Below, one piece after another: positions 63,647-64,000 of a stretch of DNA of 64,000 nt. Both the position numbers and the translations under genes were made by a program. The DNA is from Parasulfitobacter algicola (GTDB lineage: Bacteria; Pseudomonadota; Alphaproteobacteria; Rhodobacterales; Rhodobacteraceae), in the NCBI RefSeq assembly GCF_013315265.1, contig NZ_JABUFE010000011.1, positions 1 to 64,000 of the forward strand, given 5' to 3'. Under the pieces are notes generated by a model. That model saw only the letters and a program-made list of their open reading frames with translations. It ran no database searches and had not been told where the DNA came from. The first letter of the stretch is position 1. Every line of letters starts with the position of its first letter.

Positions 63647-64000
63647 TCAGGTATCCGCCAAGGCAATACGACACATGTCGGAATTCACATCCATCAGCCC
63701 GTCAATAACATTGAAATGATGTCTATCAGGCTCAGTCACCTCGGTCGTTTTGATCCCTAAACCCCGCCAAATATTAGCCAGCAATGCGTTTTGACGCAAA
63801 AACTCTTGTCGCTCGGTACCGCCAACCCAAGCGGTCAGTCGGACATGCGGCAGCGGCATTCCTAAAGCGGGGCTACTGGAATGTGCGGTGGCTTCGGTCA
63901 ACCGCAGATCACTGTTACGACTGGTCCGCAGCATCGGCCGCAGATCATGCACACCCGAAATCGACATGACATGGCGCAACCTGTCGGCAACATCACCTGC
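63647..64000 (-). CDS. Alpha/beta hydrolase, C-terminal part (cut by the window edge)
   Basis: The frame is open to the right edge, so only the last 117 residues are present. SISGVHDLRPMLRTSRN, then SPALGMPLPHVRLTAWVGGTERQEFLRQNALLANIW and DRHHFNVIDGL (catalytic His) match the C-terminal half of kynurenine-formamidase-like esterases of the alpha/beta hydrolase fold. The nucleophile Ser would lie beyond the edge. It is on the same strand as dmdA, 80 bases upstream. Confidence 0.8.
   Translation of the reverse strand, partial: AGDVADRLRHVMSISGVHDLRPMLRTSRNSDLRLTEATAHSSSPALGMPLPHVRLTAWVGGTERQEFLRQNALLANIWRGLGIKTTEVTEPDRHHFNVIDGLMDVNSDMCRIALADT

Noticed and set aside
1-64000. CRISPR arrays, rRNA genes, complete insertion sequences and replication origins
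   Set aside because: I looked for regularly spaced repeats, rRNA-like stretches, transposase genes with terminal repeats and DnaA-box clusters, and saw none I could support.

Overview
The window looks like a chromosomal segment of a marine alphaproteobacterium of the order Rhodobacterales (Roseobacter group). Four things point there: a complete gene transfer agent (GTA) head-tail cluster in the Rhodobacter order, a DMSP demethylase (dmdA) beside an acyl-CoA ligase, a form II CO-dehydrogenase-like operon in S-L-M order, and a pdhA-pdhB-pdhC operon whose E1 beta subunit carries its own lipoyl domain. This is inference from gene content; no rRNA is present.

Layout. 1-1132: no intact gene, but the broken C-terminal end of a tyrosine recombinase. 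1133-11394: a haem acquisition locus. tonB, two exbD, exbB, a small periplasmic protein, a VOC protein, an IsdG-like haem monooxygenase, ChaN and hmuVUTS form one tightly packed minus-strand unit, with the outer-membrane receptor divergent. 11609-29287: a broad quinoprotein (PQQ) alcohol-oxidation region. It holds a PQQ dehydrogenase with the lanthanide-type Asp pair, a NosR-like flavinylated membrane iron-sulfur protein with its ApbE flavin transferase, a taurine/nitrate-type ABC importer whose permease gene lies about 6.5 kb from its other genes, a Ped-type ABC set with a beta-propeller protein, a cytochrome c-550 and an XoxJ-like protein. A frameshifted PfkB kinase and a 693-residue orphan HExxH protein (21336-23417) sit inside it. 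29358-34020: coxG, coxS, a VOC gene, coxL (form II) and coxM. 34193-38802: pyruvate dehydrogenase genes with two unrelated small genes inserted between them. 38821-53661 (minus): cysE and the GTA genes g15 to g1, all open. 53971-58366: sufE, a lipoprotein, rnd, purN-purM and a membrane protein. 58472-58548: a CAU-anticodon tRNA. 58810-60513: a secreted VWA protein with 69-residue tandem repeats. 60794-64000 (minus): acyl-CoA ligase (probable dmdB), dmdA, and the C-terminal end of an alpha/beta hydrolase that runs off the window.

How the parts work together. TonB/ExbBD energise the haem receptor, HmuT-HmuUV move haem to the cytoplasm, and HmuS plus the IsdG-like enzyme would handle or degrade it. 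In the PQQ region, electrons from the alcohol dehydrogenase would go to cytochrome c-550; the NosR-like protein could be a second electron path across the membrane, which is inference. The GTA cluster is apparently functional. Its upstream region has two exact TTAA-N7-TTAA (CtrA-type) sites, followed by an intrinsic terminator hairpin just before g1, and a second intrinsic terminator lies between g2 and g3.

The observations most worth follow-up are the flavinylated NosR-like/PQQ dehydrogenase/ABC set, the orphan toxin-like HExxH protein, the terminator and CtrA-site arrangement of the GTA operon, and a predicted three-way-junction RNA near 60.65 kb.
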